This document shows positions 63,625 through 64,000 of a stretch of DNA of 64,000 bases, one piece after another. The notes beneath the pieces are model-generated. The model was not told the DNA's origin. It worked only from the letters and a program-made list of their open reading frames with translations, and did no database searches. The DNA is from Rhizobium sp. BK316 (lineage in GTDB: Bacteria; Pseudomonadota; Alphaproteobacteria; Rhizobiales; Rhizobiaceae). The stretch lies in contig NZ_JACHZR010000004.1 of the NCBI RefSeq assembly GCF_014193695.1, forward strand, positions 682,001-746,000, written 5' to 3'. Positions within the stretch are counted from its first letter, which is position 1, and the number at the start of each line of letters is the position of its first letter. The position numbers were made by a program, and so were the translations under genes.

Positions 63625-63726
63625 ATGTCTGCCGTTCTGGAATATTTCACGCTGTTCGACTTTTTCATCGCCGCAGCGCTCGTCGGCATATTCTGCTGCG
63701 GGCTGCTGGACGGCAAATCGACCTGA
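63625..63726 (+). CDS. 33-residue membrane peptide
   Basis: A short ORF with a strong AGGAGGAG ribosome-binding site nine bases before ATG. The sequence MSAVLEYFTLFDFFIAAALV followed by GIFCCGLLDGKST has one membrane segment (residues about 7-27) with two adjacent cysteines and a polar end. Too short for family recognition; the good ribosome-binding site and helix make it credible. Confidence 0.5.
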   Translation: MSAVLEYFTLFDFFIAAALVGIFCCGLLDGKST

Positions 63727-63889
63727 ACAGATCGTATTCTCTCAGTAAAAGTTGCCTGGCCGCTTGCTCGGCGCGCCGAAGAAATGGTTTTCGGCACCCA
63801 GCCGGGTCAAACTGGCACGGCCGATTGCGTCATTAACTCTATATCAACCATACTGTTGCGCCAGCCGCGGCTTTCGCTAGGTTTGCGGC

Positions 63890-64000
63890 ATGCAAACATT
63901 CGCCGTTCAATCCCCAGATATCGAAGCGCTTCACTACAATCCGGAAGCGCGGCTCTTGCTTGTGAAGTTCAAAAACGGCGCCATCTGCAATTTCACACGG
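63890..64000 (+). CDS. KTSC-domain protein, partial at window end
   Basis: The first 37 residues of a protein that continues outside. DIEALHYNPEARLLLVKFKNG is the usual opening of KTSC domains (two strands around an aromatic residue), often found in small proteins of unknown role. ATG 63890 follows a short leader without a clear ribosome-binding site. Confidence 0.6.
   Translation, partial: MQTFAVQSPDIEALHYNPEARLLLVKFKNGAICNFTR

Overview
The window is chromosomal DNA of a Rhizobiales bacterium, almost certainly a Rhizobium or a close Rhizobiaceae relative. This rests on the high GC content, the exoR gene, SecDF as one fused chain, a PopZ-type polar protein beside valS, complex I accessory protein NDUFA12, DUF1127 mini-proteins, and several palindromic intergenic repeats of a rhizobial type. 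It is mostly housekeeping DNA with little sign of mobile elements: no transposase, integrase, CRISPR array or phage gene was seen. The only tRNA is tRNA-Leu(UAG).

Layout. 0-4.8 kb: end of a DUF2778-like protein, a LysR regulator divergent from a HAD hydrolase plus class II aldolase pair, an aminotransferase, and a DsbA-like thiol oxidoreductase. 5-10 kb: aroQ, accB, accC and aat in a row, then a DUF2167 membrane protein, then DUF2155 and NDUFA12 on the other strand. 10-17 kb: glutamyl-tRNA amidotransferase genes (gatB, and gatC-gatA) separated by three GNAT acetyltransferases, a TopAI/YjhX-like toxin homologue and a small unknown gene. 16-25 kb: a UPF0173 hydrolase, ruvX, two small membrane proteins, a TetR regulator, map-radC, a membrane-anchored phosphatase, sthA and a radical SAM protein. 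25-29 kb: trigger factor, tRNA-Leu and a DUF2157/GDYXXLXY membrane pair.

28.7-30.9 kb is the most unusual stretch. It holds a small RNA gene with two anti-Shine-Dalgarno hairpin loops (the alphaproteobacterial 'cuckoo'/CcsR type) and a terminator hairpin, then two DUF1127 mini-protein genes, the first followed by another short CCTCCC-loop hairpin and a terminator, then two small unknown genes. A 10-bp motif is shared upstream of the sRNA and the second DUF1127 gene. 

31-47 kb: trmFO; an envelope and translocation block on the minus strand (yajC-secDF-Mth938-squalene/phytoene synthase-like); a DUF815 ATPase; then a long minus-strand series that reads, in transcription order, dgt-argS-SPOR protein-nagZ-scpA-scpB-tatA-tatB-tatC-serS-surE-pcm-nlpD-like. 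This joins tRNA charging, cell-wall recycling, chromosome condensation and twin-arginine export. 54-64 kb: erpA, xthA, exoR (periplasmic regulator of exopolysaccharide and motility), a FadL-like porin, valS, popZ, a second pcm-like methyltransferase, a 33-residue membrane peptide, and the start of a KTSC-domain protein that runs off the window.

Start codons were moved from the longest possible ORF where a ribosome-binding site or the usual family length favoured it; TTG or GTG starts are flagged. Functions are by recognition of motifs and family resemblance from memory; no database search was run.
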